NCBI GenBank assembly: GCA_051004015.1
Contig: JBPCKT010000046.1
Location: 1-24,995, forward strand
Origin: SXOA01 sp051004015
GTDB taxonomy: Bacteria; Planctomycetota; Planctomycetia; Pirellulales; Pirellulaceae
Length of the DNA: 24,995 nt
Reading direction: 5' to 3'
Position numbers and translations under genes: made by a program. The notes beneath the pieces were generated by a model. The model was not told the origin of the DNA. It was given only the letters and a program-made list of their open reading frames with translations, and searched no databases. Below, in pieces: positions 1-7,590 of this stretch (within the stretch, counting starts at the first letter, position 1; each line of letters begins with the position of its first letter).

Positions 1-1
1 G

Positions 2-169
2 TTCGATGAGCGGGAAGTGAAAACGGAGCATGGTGGCGATACTGTGACACTCGCAGACGAAAGAGCGAGCAACAGGGAATACAAACTGCCTCCTAAACCA
101 CCGCGTCACTTCTCGACTCTACTTGTAAGGGAAGAAAATGTGCCGTTAAGAGGCTTGGATATTGTGTAA
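2..169 (+). CDS. 3' end of an unidentified protein (partial, runs off left edge)
   Basis: A reading frame is open from base 2 to a TAA at 167-169, giving 55 residues with no start codon inside the window. It looks like a hydrophilic C-terminus, with acidic/basic residues and a proline cluster (KLPPKPPRHF), ending in LRGLDIV. The other two plus-strand frames are closed early. No family is recognised. It converges on the minus-strand Tad cluster. If it is real, the Tad operon stops here and does not continue to the left within the window. A chance open frame of this length is possible in this lower-GC stretch, so support is moderate. Confidence 0.4.
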   Translation, partial: FDEREVKTEHGGDTVTLADERASNREYKLPPKPPRHFSTLLVREENVPLRGLDIV

Positions 170-514
170 CTGTGTTTGACAAACAGCTTATCAAATCGAT
201 GATATATCCCCCGGAAGTATGGGGATTTTGGTGTATTAAGAAAGTCGCTGAACCAGGACGAGTTGCGAGTCGCTGTGGGGCGGAAGTCGAAGTCGGGCAA
301 GAGGTTACAAGCGAGCGCGTGATACAGGATGTATCAAAACACGAGGGCGAAAACCTGTATAATCGGAGGCTTTCAGCCGCTTATATCGCGGAGTGCGACC
401 GGGTTTGGTTCCGGGGGGGGTAAGGGAAAGTCGGATTCACGCCCTTAGTAGCCAGGACACCGCGAGTGCCGGCCGGTATTTTCGAAATACCGCGCTCTCG
501 GAGTGAGCGGACTA
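170..514. other. Gene-poor gap downstream of cpaE
   Basis: No convincing gene is seen on either strand. An 83-codon plus frame starting with GTG at 172 and a 64-codon minus frame at 106-300 overlap each other and have no recognisable protein character. The only clear structure is a small hairpin at 474-492, listed separately. The motor ATPase gene that usually follows cpaE is absent here. Confidence 0.5.
474..492 (-). terminator. Short hairpin just past the cpaE stop
   Basis: An 8-bp perfect stem (CGGTATTT / AAATACCG) with a 3-nt TCG loop lies about 22 nt beyond the cpaE stop codon on the minus strand. No T-run follows on that strand, so it is at best a weak or Rho-assisted terminator or an mRNA 3'-end stabiliser. 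Confidence 0.35.
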
Positions 515-1738
515 CTACTTCCCGCTCTTGGCCTTGCCCATCCCGAAGTATTTGAACCAGCCGGTGCCTTTGCCGGCGGCGGCGGCTTCTCCTTCGCGGG
601 TGGCTTCGTCCTTGGTCAGCATGTCGGCGAGGGTGGAAATGGCCTGGGTGATGCCGGCTCGCGGGTTGTGCTCGATGAGCGACACGCCGTTGTTGCGGAT
701 ATCGACCATGGTGCGGTAGTCGTTGGGGAGCTGCCAGAAAATCTCCCGCCCCATCGTCTCCTGGGCCCGCTTCAGGCTGATTTGCCCGGCATCCAGCCCG
801 ACGCGATTGACGATGATCTTTACCTTGTCCTTGAGCCCGTCAATTTCGTTGAACGACATCAACAGCCTCACGACGTTCCGCAGGCATGGCAGGTCGAGCT
901 GCGTGACGAGGAGCACGTCTTTAGCCGCCTTGAGCGCGGCGATGTCCAGCGGGCTGTAGCTTTTGGAGAGATCCAGGATCAGGTGCGAGAAGGTTGCCTT
1001 GAAGAGCCCCAGCACGCGGGTGAAGTCGTCGGGGCTAATCAGCGGAATGTCCTGGAGCTGCACCGGCCGCGGCAGAAGATACAGGCCGCTGGAGTGTTTT
1101 GACAGCGACTTCTTGAGGAGCTGGATGTCGAGGCGGCTGATGTTCTGGGCGACGTCGACGATGGTGTAGTCGGGAATGGTGTCGAGGAACACGTCCGCAT
1201 CGCCGAGCGACAAATCGAGGTCCAGCAGCACCACGGAGTTCCGCTTTTCCTGGGCCAGGATGCAGCCCAGATTCACCGCCAGGCTCGTCGTACCCACGCC
1301 GCCGGTGGTGCCCGCGATGGCAATGACCTGCGAGCTCCGGCCGCCGCCCGTCCCGGTGCCGAACTTCACCGCGCCGATGCGGTCCAGGGCCGCCACCAGG
1401 TCTTCCACCCGCAGCGGCTGAGTGAGGAATTCCTTGGCTCCCGCCCGCATGGCCCGCAGAATCACCTGACCGTCGGAAGTGCCGCTGACCACGAGGATGT
1501 TGCAAGTGGGAGCACTGTCCCGGAGGCCCTCCATCAGCTTGAGCCCCTTCTCGGGGTTCGCGTCCAGGCAGATGACGCCGATGTCCGGATTGGTCTGGGC
1601 GACGACGTCGGCGAAGAACTCGTAGCGCGAGCACTCCGCTTCCAGCCAGACCACCTCCATGCCCAGCAGCATGTTTTTGATGGCGTTGCGGGAAGTGTCG
1701 CTCGGGTCAACGATCGCCAGCCGAAGGACGTTGCTCAT
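515..1738 (-). CDS. cpaE: CpaE/TadZ-type pilus assembly ATPase (receiver-like + MinD-like)
   Basis: Flp/Tad pilus localisation and assembly factor of the cytoplasmic ParA/MinD superfamily. An N-terminal receiver-like domain (roughly residues 1-120, beginning VLRLAIVDPSDTS) is followed by a MinD-like P-loop domain starting near SSQVIAIAGTTGGVGTTSLA. It includes the acidic LLDLDLSLGDADVF segment typical of this family. The P-loop reads TGGVGTT, lacking the lysine of the GKT box and the upstream signature lysine of canonical MinD. Atypical P-loops are known in TadZ. The start at 1738 is chosen because it leads straight into the first beta strand of the receiver fold. An in-frame ATG at 1786 would add 16 residues, with an AAGGAG that overlaps the cpaC stop codon but sits 16 nt away. 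It is the last gene of the Tad cluster in the window. Confidence 0.85.
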   Translation of the reverse strand: MSNVLRLAIVDPSDTSRNAIKNMLLGMEVVWLEAECSRYEFFADVVAQTNPDIGVICLDANPEKGLKLMEGLRDSAPTCNILVVSGTSDGQVILRAMRAGAKEFLTQPLRVEDLVAALDRIGAVKFGTGTGGGRSSQVIAIAGTTGGVGTTSLAVNLGCILAQEKRNSVVLLDLDLSLGDADVFLDTIPDYTIVDVAQNISRLDIQLLKKSLSKHSSGLYLLPRPVQLQDIPLISPDDFTRVLGLFKATFSHLILDLSKSYSPLDIAALKAAKDVLLVTQLDLPCLRNVVRLLMSFNEIDGLKDKVKIIVNRVGLDAGQISLKRAQETMGREIFWQLPNDYRTMVDIRNNGVSLIEHNPRAGITQAISTLADMLTKDEATREGEAAAAGKGTGWFKYFGMGKAKSGK

Positions 1739-1806
1739 CGGGGTCAATCTGAGAGAAGAGGGCAGGGCAGGAGCAGCGCTGCCCATCCTTAGCTAGCATC
1801 CACTCC

Positions 1807-3516
1807 TTATCTTAATTCGTCATATCCCAGCGGGCCGATGAGTTTCGGCTTGGTCCCCGAGGAAGGTTTTGGCACGCCGGCGGCTGGATTGCTCGCATTA
1901 GTCGGGCTGGTCCTGTTTTGCGAAGCAGAGACGGTCCTGGCGGGCGTAGCGCCTGTGCCGATGGAAGCGGTCCTGGGCTGCTGGGCGGTGCGGAGTGGCG
2001 GGTAGCTGGTGGGCTGGGCGGGGGTGGGGCGGCGGGCGCTCTGGCCGCCACTGCTGGCCGGCGCGGGCAGATTCTCGTAACCTTCGCCCTTGCCTTGGAA
2101 ACCCGGTGGGCTGTTGCCGTTGCCGCACGGTTTGGGAACCTCCAGGTAGCCGCGACCGTACAATTCCACGTCGGTGGGGGAGGCCGAAAGCTGGCCGGGT
2201 CCGCAAGGGGGAACTTCGCTGGCATCCATCGCTTCGCTGAACTCCGGCGTGACCATGATGATCAGCTCCAGCTCGTTCTCCGTGTGGCTGGTCCGGCGGA
2301 ACGCGGCGCCGGCCCACGGCACGTCCATCAACCACGGAAATCCGCGAACCGAGGCGTCTTTCTTGTTGAATACGAGCCCGGCGATTGCCATCGTTTGTCC
2401 GGTCTTCATTTCAGCGCCGGTTTCCGCGTTGCGGCTGCGGAAGCCGGGAACGGTCCCGCTGCCAACGGCCGCACTGATGCTAGGATCCACCTCGGTGACT
2501 TCGGCCCGCACATCCAGACGCACTTTGCCGTTGCCGAGGACGATGGGGACAAAGTCGATGCGGGTGCCAAATTCGCGATATTCAATGGTGGTTACGCCGA
2601 GTGACTGTGGCACCGGAATCGGAATCTGGCCGCCCACATTGAAGCTGGCGGGCCGGCCGCTGACGGTGGTCAAAGTCGGTTCCGACAAGAGCTGCGCGAG
2701 GTTGTTCCGCTCCAGGGCTTCCAGAAAGCCCTGGAAGTTGTTGGAACCATCCGCGATTCCGAAACGGAGCGTGCTGGCGCCAAGCGGGAAGGCACTGGTG
2801 CTCGAAGCGGCCAAACTGGAAGCCCCCTGAACCACAAAACCGTTGCTGGAGATGTGGGCCCAATCAAAGCCCAGGCTGCGGAGCTTGGTCCGCGAGACTT
2901 CCATGACTTTGACGTGCAACACCACTTGCTGTACGCCGCCGACCGTCATGCCGTTGATGACGTTGGGGAAGTAGTCCTGAGCAATCCGGACGATCTGCGA
3001 AACGGAGTCGGCTTTGGGGACAAAGCCGGAAATATGCAGACTGCTGTTGAGCGTCCGCAGGCGGAGGGCCGCTTCGGGGAACTCGGTTTTCAGCACCCCT
3101 TCCAGCTCCTGGACGTCGCCATTGATGACAATGTCGATGGAAGTGATGGTGTCGTCCGAGCTCCAGACGTTCAGCTGCGTGGTCCCCTGCTTGAGCGCGG
3201 AGACTTGGATGGACTTGGGGGAGAGCGGGACGACGCGGACCAGGTCCGGGTTATTAACCAGCATCTTGGGGACTTCAAACGGAAATTCCACGATGCGGCT
3301 GGTGTTGACGATCATGGTCATCCGCTCGGCCTGACCCAAGACTTTGAACTTCACGCCCTGGGCGTTGTCGTTCTTCTGGGCGAAGAGCAGGGTGGGAAAG
3401 ACCAGGGCTATTGCCAGAGAGCAGAGGGCCAGTCCGGCGCGCAGCCTGCGGATTGAGACACTGCGCAGCCCGCGGACAAAGTCACTGCGCAGGCAGGGGG
3501 CGAGAGCGGTCGACAT
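1807..3516 (-). CDS. cpaC: CpaC/RcpA-type Flp pilus secretin
   Basis: Outer-membrane secretin channel for Flp pili, 569 residues. There is a basic leader and a hydrophobic signal segment ending near LFAQKN (about residue 47). A periplasmic N-domain follows (roughly 55-125, with RMTMIVNTSRIVEFPFEVPKM) and then a BON-like stretch (about 130-195). The secretin core starts at VVLHVKVMEVSRTKLRSLGF. The core includes the SEPTLTTVSGRPASFNVGGQ and GLVFNKK...GFPWLMDVPWAGAAF signatures and the closing LIIMVTPEF strand. The last ~110 residues are a Pro/Ser/Thr-rich low-complexity tail not needed for the family fold. AAGGAAG precedes the ATG by 8 nt. The gene lies between cpaB and cpaE in the usual order. 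Confidence 0.9.
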   Translation of the reverse strand: MSTALAPCLRSDFVRGLRSVSIRRLRAGLALCSLAIALVFPTLLFAQKNDNAQGVKFKVLGQAERMTMIVNTSRIVEFPFEVPKMLVNNPDLVRVVPLSPKSIQVSALKQGTTQLNVWSSDDTITSIDIVINGDVQELEGVLKTEFPEAALRLRTLNSSLHISGFVPKADSVSQIVRIAQDYFPNVINGMTVGGVQQVVLHVKVMEVSRTKLRSLGFDWAHISSNGFVVQGASSLAASSTSAFPLGASTLRFGIADGSNNFQGFLEALERNNLAQLLSEPTLTTVSGRPASFNVGGQIPIPVPQSLGVTTIEYREFGTRIDFVPIVLGNGKVRLDVRAEVTEVDPSISAAVGSGTVPGFRSRNAETGAEMKTGQTMAIAGLVFNKKDASVRGFPWLMDVPWAGAAFRRTSHTENELELIIMVTPEFSEAMDASEVPPCGPGQLSASPTDVELYGRGYLEVPKPCGNGNSPPGFQGKGEGYENLPAPASSGGQSARRPTPAQPTSYPPLRTAQQPRTASIGTGATPARTVSASQNRTSPTNASNPAAGVPKPSSGTKPKLIGPLGYDELR

Positions 3517-3618
3517 CCTTGTCTTCCTTGCGAAAATAATAGGTCTGGCGCGATGCGTCCTTCACTATCTTCGGTCAGCCCGGTTGGGAACGTTGCGTTT
3601 GTTTCGCAAAATCCGTCT

Positions 3619-4683
3619 TTAGCGATCGTGAGGAGGTCCTTCCGTGGAGCCCTTGCTATCACCCTCTACCTTCACTGGGGGGGCGGAAGGAGCCGTTTCG
3701 AGCGGGGATGGCAGGGGCGCTGGACCCGAGGTGCCGCCAGCACCCATTGATAGCAGGACGGTTTCCGTCGGCAGTGCGTTGGGGTCGCCCCACTGATAGG
3801 ACTTGATTTCATTGGGGGTCTGCAACGTCATCACAAAACCCGGCGCCCTGGCAGGTTCGGCAGCGACCAATGATGTGCCGGGATCCTTCGCGGGGACAGC
3901 TTTACCCAGTTCCTGGAGCAGGTCATTCGTCCCGGTGTTTTTGGCGGTTTTTTTGTCATCGCCGTTGGTCGCCTTACCGTTGAGCAGTTCGGAGAGAGGA
4001 ACGACTTCTTCCTTGTCGTCCGCCGGGTCATCTTTGGGATTGCGGAGAGCCAGGCGGATGCGTCCCATTTCGGAGGCCAGGGCGATTTCTTGGGCTTGAC
4101 CCGGTTTCACCATCAGCGAGATAGTGCGGGCGCGAATCTCCTTTCCCTTTTCGTCGACGTTTCGCTCTGTCTGAGCACCCTTGGAGAACACCCGGACATT
4201 CTTGATGATTGGGTAAACTCCGGTCTGCTGGATTCCCTCCCCTTTTCGCAGGAAGACCATCACGTCGACGCGGTCGCCCGGTCCAATCCCTTCCATCACC
4301 GTGTCTTCGTCGACTTTGATCGTGGATGTGCGATAACCATCGGGAATCGAGTCAGCGGCGGTACGATTCTTGTCCGAGATTTTTGCCTGCAGGATCGGCT
4401 CACCCTTGTAAAAACGGACTTGGGGAAATTTGCCATCTACTTCTTCCAATGATCGGATCGCGCCCTCTGGAACTTTTGCTGCCGGCCACTCCTCCAATAC
4501 CACGGAATTGGCATCGAGAGTAGCGCCGATATCGATGTCCCCCTTGGCGACAAGGATCTGCTCCATCTGCAGGGGTTCAGTGCCGCCGCCAGAGCTTCGT
4601 TCCATCACCTGGCTGATGCCGATGGTGGCGACCAGGCCGCAGCCCAAGGCGATGAAAATCAGAATCAGGGACTTCATCTTCAT
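3619..4683 (-). CDS. cpaB: CpaB/RcpC pilus assembly protein (SAF domain)
   Basis: Inner-membrane-anchored periplasmic protein thought to help the secretin assemble. MKMKSLILIFIALGCGLVAT forms a single N-terminal membrane helix. A SAF-type domain spans about residues 40-105 (VAKGDIDIGATLDANSVVLE..., FYKGEPILQAKI). The CpaB/RcpC core follows, with GPGDRVDVMVFL and RARTISLMVKPGQAQEIALA. The C-terminal third is Lys/Asp-rich, then Pro/Ser-rich and probably disordered. An AGGA sits 8 nt upstream of the ATG. The gap to tadE is about 107 bp and to cpaC about 100 bp, so this is a loosely spaced operon. Confidence 0.88.
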   Translation of the reverse strand: MKMKSLILIFIALGCGLVATIGISQVMERSSGGGTEPLQMEQILVAKGDIDIGATLDANSVVLEEWPAAKVPEGAIRSLEEVDGKFPQVRFYKGEPILQAKISDKNRTAADSIPDGYRTSTIKVDEDTVMEGIGPGDRVDVMVFLRKGEGIQQTGVYPIIKNVRVFSKGAQTERNVDEKGKEIRARTISLMVKPGQAQEIALASEMGRIRLALRNPKDDPADDKEEVVPLSELLNGKATNGDDKKTAKNTGTNDLLQELGKAVPAKDPGTSLVAAEPARAPGFVMTLQTPNEIKSYQWGDPNALPTETVLLSMGAGGTSGPAPLPSPLETAPSAPPVKVEGDSKGSTEGPPHDR

Positions 4684-4790
4684 GGCAAGGATCCTAAGTG
4701 TTCATGGCCGCGGCGGACATGGCGATTCGCTCATGTGCCCGACCTCGTTCATTCACCCGTTAAAGAGGTTCTTCACTCGTCAAACTCTCC

Positions 4791-5216
4791 CTAATCCACA
4801 GCCTCGCGGCGCATGACCGTGGAAGCGATCATCTGCCTGCTTCCAAGAAACATTGGCGAGGGAAGCCAGCTAACTTCACTAAAAGGAACCGAGACGGTAA
4901 CAGTTACCGGACTGCCAGCGGCCGCGGTCGAGGGATCGGTGGGATTGACGATGACATTGCTGGTGGCAATGGTCACTCCGCCATTGGACATATAAGTGAC
5001 GACCGAGCTCTTCACGTCAGAAGAGGTCGCCCCATCCAGCACGGCTTTGCGGGCCCCTTCGCGGGATGCGTTGGTGATGACCTGCTGGATCATCACCATG
5101 CGGCCGAATTCCACCATTCCAAACACCAACAGGAAAAACAGCGGGGCCACAACGGCAAATTCCACCGCCGCTGCTCCCAGCCGTTTCCCGCGGGTTAGTC
5201 CTCGATGTTTATGCAT
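4791..5216 (-). CDS. TadE-like minor pseudopilin
   Basis: A small TadE/TadG-type pseudopilin of about 141 residues. After a short basic leader (MHKHRGLTRGKRLGAAAVEF) comes the characteristic G-A-A-A-V-E-F segment and a long hydrophobic helix (VVAPLFFLLVFGMVEFGRM). Then comes the QQVITNASREGARKAV stretch conserved in TadE. The Glu following the small-residue run is at the place where prepilins carry Glu5, consistent with processing by the neighbouring A24 peptidase. The ATG at 5216 is preferred because GGGAA lies 7 nt upstream. An in-frame ATG at 5258 would add 14 residues with no family character. Confidence 0.85.
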   Translation of the reverse strand: MHKHRGLTRGKRLGAAAVEFAVVAPLFFLLVFGMVEFGRMVMIQQVITNASREGARKAVLDGATSSDVKSSVVTYMSNGGVTIATSNVIVNPTDPSTAAAGSPVTVTVSVPFSEVSWLPSPMFLGSRQMIASTVMRREAVD

Positions 5217-5267
5217 GTATCTGTTCCCGTGTTTCCAAGTATTTCCGAGAGCTGCCAATTGCAGGGC

Positions 5268-5837
5268 TCATACCAGCATCCCCATCCACAGGAAGTAACT
5301 AATGGTGCCAATCGCGATCGGAATCCCGTAGGGTAAAAGCAGCATCCGGCTCTTGCGCTCGGCGGCGATTTCCGCCAGCTTCTCCGGGCTTTTGATCACC
5401 ATGATTTCGTTGAGAATCAGCCAGAACTGGTCCTGGTGCTTCTTCCAGGCCCGGCGGCCCACGACCATCGCCATCGCCATCAGGGCGCCAATCAGGGCCG
5501 AGATGCAGAATGAATTGACCGTGTGCTGGATCAGAATCCACGCTCCCACGCCGGCCAAGAGCTTCACGTCCCCCGCTCCCATCCCGCCGATGGCGTATGC
5601 CGGCAGGAGCAGGAGCAGGCCGACACCCGTTCCCAGCACGCTCCAACCGAGACCTTCCCAGCCGAATGCGGCAAACGAATAAATCCAGCCGCTGAGGATG
5701 AACGGAAAGGTGACCCAGTTGGGGACCTTAAGTTCAAAGCCGTCGATGACGGCGGCCAGAATGAGGACCACGGTGACGAGCCAGACGGTCCAGTTCTGGG
5801 CCACGATTTGGGCGAAATCAAACGCTAGAGCCTGCAT
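5268..5837 (-). CDS. cpaA: A24 family prepilin peptidase (CpaA/TadV type)
   Basis: Polytopic membrane aspartic protease that cleaves the Flp prepilin and TadE-like leaders, 189 residues. The two catalytic aspartates are visible. One is in AAVIDGFELKVPNWVTFPF (family D-x-x-x-x-x-I/V-P-N). The other is in GGMGAGDVKLLAGVGAW (the GxGD motif). Hydrophobic segments alternate along the whole protein: the N-terminal WTVWLVTVVLILAAVID, GLGWSVLGTGVGLLLLLP, the C-terminal IGTISYFLWMGMLV and others. It lacks the methyltransferase domain of PilD, as usual for Tad systems. A good GGAGAGG lies 6 nt upstream of the ATG. Confidence 0.9.
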   Translation of the reverse strand: MQALAFDFAQIVAQNWTVWLVTVVLILAAVIDGFELKVPNWVTFPFILSGWIYSFAAFGWEGLGWSVLGTGVGLLLLLPAYAIGGMGAGDVKLLAGVGAWILIQHTVNSFCISALIGALMAMAMVVGRRAWKKHQDQFWLILNEIMVIKSPEKLAEIAAERKSRMLLLPYGIPIAIGTISYFLWMGMLV

Positions 5838-5875
5838 GTCAAACCTCTCCCCGTGCTGCTTTATGAGTCAATAAG

Positions 5876-5971
5876 TTAGCGCCAGGCCAGCAAGTAGCTG
5901 ATGCAGGCACCGATGAGCGTGATGGCAAAGCAGATGGTTTCCCAGCCGCCGGTCAGAGCGTCGCTTGGCAT
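5876..5971 (-). CDS. 31-aa single-helix membrane peptide between flp pilin and prepilin peptidase
   Basis: A small frame encodes MPSDALTGGWETICFAITLI followed by GACISYLLAWR: a short polar start and one hydrophobic helix ending in Trp-Arg. It sits on the same strand, 38 bp upstream of the prepilin peptidase and downstream of the pilin terminator. No good ribosome-binding site precedes its ATG, although a different-frame ATG upstream could feed ribosomes in. Composition and position suggest a real small membrane protein, but only comparison with other planctomycete Tad loci could confirm it. Confidence 0.4.
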   Translation of the reverse strand: MPSDALTGGWETICFAITLIGACISYLLAWR

Positions 5972-6110
5972 AACTGGGTACATAGTTCATGTCCAACTGC
6001 GATCCGTGCGGTCGAAAAAGCACGGCTTCCTGAAACTCTAGGTCACAGACGGCCGTGGTATGGAAGGCGGGCGAGAATTCTCGATTTTTGCGGATTATCC
6101 TGTCCTGGTA

Positions 6111-6158
6111 CGCAAAAAGACCCCCTCGACAATCGCCGCGAAGCGACTGTCGAGGGGG
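6111..6158 (-). terminator. Strong Rho-independent terminator after the flp pilin gene
   Basis: Eleven perfectly paired bases (CCCCCTCGACA / TGTCGAGGGGG), one mismatch, four more pairs (TCGC/GCGA) and a 6-nt loop form a strong hairpin at 6121-6158. On the minus strand it is followed by TCTTTTTG. It begins about 50 nt after the pilin stop codon. This should separate an abundant pilin message from lower read-through into the peptidase-tadE-cpaB-cpaC-cpaE genes. Confidence 0.85.
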
Positions 6159-6208
6159 TTCTAATGTCGCGCACCGAGACGACACCGATCACGGATCCCA
6201 CCGGCGTC

Positions 6209-6391
6209 TTACGACCCGGCGGGCAGAGCATTCGAGATCTGGTTGAACGTGCCATTCGCACGCGTGCCGATGGTCGTGATCGTGCTCAGGCACACCACGA
6301 CAATCAGCGCCAGCATCACCGCGTACTCGACTGCGGTCGGACCATCTTCGGACTTCAGGAAACGCTGCAACTTCAAAGTGAGATTCTTCAT
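6209..6391 (-). CDS. flp: Flp family type IVb major pilin
   Basis: Structural subunit of the Flp/Tad pilus, 60 residues. The 17-residue basic leader MKNLTLKLQRFLKSEDG ends in Gly. The mature chain begins PTAVEYAVMLALIVVVC, with the required Glu at mature position 5 followed by Tyr, as in Flp pilins. The hydrophobic helix runs to about residue 42, followed by a short polar tail. Cleavage by the A24 peptidase encoded downstream is expected between Gly17 and Pro18. Proline at mature position 1 is unusual, because Ala/Ser/Met-like residues are commoner there. AGAGGAG precedes the ATG at good spacing, the strongest ribosome-binding site in the cluster. A terminator directly follows, consistent with high, separate expression. 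Confidence 0.92.
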   Translation of the reverse strand: MKNLTLKLQRFLKSEDGPTAVEYAVMLALIVVVCLSTITTIGTRANGTFNQISNALPAGS

Positions 6392-6843
6392 TGTTCCTAC
6401 TCCTCTTGTTCGCCCCCGGCCCCGGCATCAAAACGGGTCCGCGGACGAAGCCACAGTGACGACCGAGCCCTACCCCACGCCGCAGCTTTCGCCGCCGGCC
6501 TGCCAGACGCGGAACAGGACTCAACGATTGGTACCGCACCTCGTCATCATCAAAGGTCACTGCGAACTGCCGCAAGCGGCAAATCGAGTTCACCCTTTCG
6601 GTAGCCGGCTGCCGCGAGCGGACGAATCCGCGCATGGCCCATGGCTTTGCGCCCCGCCCTTGCGAGCGGTTTGCCTTTTCGAGGATGAGAGGCGGCAGGC
6701 CTGGTGAACAGCCCCCCGGCATCAGGCCGAAAGCCTGACCAATTTGGAGAACCCAAAGGCCGGGAAACATGCCACCGCGGACAGCCCCTGATGTCGCCAC
6801 CAGAAACTTCCCACAGTAAAACCTAGGTCGGATTCCCGAGGTG
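6392..6843. other. Intergenic region upstream of flp
   Basis: About 450 bp with no protein-like frame. Frames open through it are rich in Arg/Gly/Pro and look like shadows of GC-rich DNA. It must hold the flp promoter if the pilin is transcribed alone, but I cannot assign sigma-70 or sigma-54 boxes with confidence. Its far end abuts the truncated leader-peptide remnant. Confidence 0.5.
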
Positions 6844-7014
6844 TCAAATCTGGGACTTGAGAAAATCTGGACGGAATCGCGGATCTTCCCGAGACGCAAG
6901 TATGACAAAGCGTGCCTGGTTAACATCGACTGAATCGCTGGACCCCAGGGTGATCCAAACCAGCACTCCCCGCAGGGTGAACTGAAACCAGCGGCGTTTG
7001 GGAGTGACGGCCAT
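6844..7014 (-). pseudogene. Truncated paralog of the LRR/leader membrane proteins (56 codons)
   Basis: The frame starts MAVTPKRRWFQFTLRGVLVW and then loses its hydrophobic helix abruptly (ITLGSSDSVDVNQ...), ending after 56 codons. The start closely matches the first residues of the LRR protein at 7874-8956 (MAGKPRRRWYQFSLLSLLVL). The similarity continues into the DNA around the start codon, where both genes read TAGAATG(G/C)CGGGATGGC. The likely history is duplication of a 5' end followed by deletion, leaving a broken gene. It could still make a short peptide. Confidence 0.6.
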
Positions 7015-7104
7015 CCCGGCATTCTATCTGGAGGTACAGGAGGAAAGCGAAGTTTCGCACAATCGGTACACCAGAACGCCTACATCGCAATGCGCTAGAA
7101 AAAC

Positions 7105-7395
7105 TCACCATGGGCCCCTCTGTAGTATTTCCACACACATCAACAGAAAAATCAGCACGAAGAAGCCAATGATGACGGCAGAGACCACAAAAAATCCGGT
7201 TTTCATCCGGTGGAACAGCCCGCCAATCGCTGCCCCCAAGGACTGAGCGGACAACAGCAACAGCGCCACTGAAAATCGGCTGGCAGCGTCATCGCTCAAA
7301 CGAAACGCCTGGGTGGCCAGTCCCAGTGCCAAGGCAATCCAGAAAATCTCCAGGAAGAGATAGGCCAGCGAGAATTGCACCTTGCTTGTCATCAT
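7105..7395 (-). CDS. Small three-helix membrane protein of the planctomycete leader type
   Basis: Unknown function. The protein starts MMTSKVQFSLAYLFLEIFWI, in which K-V-Q-F-S-L-x-x-L resembles the N-terminal signature of its neighbours. It then has three hydrophobic stretches: LFLEIFWIALALGLA, FSVALLLLSAQSLGAAIGGL and TGFFVVSAVIIGFFVLIFLLMC. It ends EILQRGPW at about 96 residues. The ATG at 7395 is favoured over 7422 because it lies one base after the TGA of the upstream frame, which points to translational coupling. Likely an inner-membrane protein; nothing in the sequence indicates a substrate or partner. Confidence 0.6.
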   Translation of the reverse strand: MMTSKVQFSLAYLFLEIFWIALALGLATQAFRLSDDAASRFSVALLLLSAQSLGAAIGGLFHRMKTGFFVVSAVIIGFFVLIFLLMCVEILQRGPW

Positions 7396-7396
7396 T

Positions 7397-7590
7397 TCAC
7401 GAGTCGGGAAACGTGCCGACATAGCGACCTGGACTGACTTCGATTATTCGTGACCGAGCCGCTTCAACTTCCGTCGACAGCCGCCGATGATCCAACCACC
7501 ACGCCAAGGCGATGGCGACGTTTGCCGTCACGAACAGCAGGTCGCGGATGGAGAATCTCCTGGTGGAAACCTTGAGCTTTCGGGAAGTCC
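7397..7590 (-). pseudogene. Leader-type membrane protein frame lacking a start codon
   Basis: The frame reads WWTSRKLKVSTRRFSIRDLL, then FVTANVAIALAWWLDHRRLS and a polar tail ending VGTFPDS, a typical planctomycete RRFSIRDLL leader plus one helix. No ATG, GTG or TTG occurs in frame between the upstream ATG at 7762 and this signature. The 7762 extension merely re-reads the neighbouring gene (7528-7740) in another frame. Either the start is a non-standard codon such as CTG, or it has been mutated, or a frameshift joins it to the preceding small gene. The left boundary (stop 7397-7399) is certain and the right one is approximate. Confidence 0.5.

Noticed and set aside
172..423. 83-codon plus-strand frame near the left edge
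   Set aside because: GTG start without ribosome-binding site, no recognisable features, and a G-run close to its end.
6189..7022. 277-codon minus-strand frame covering flp and upstream DNA
   Set aside because: It reads the flp gene in the wrong frame and has no protein character; flp itself is unmistakable.
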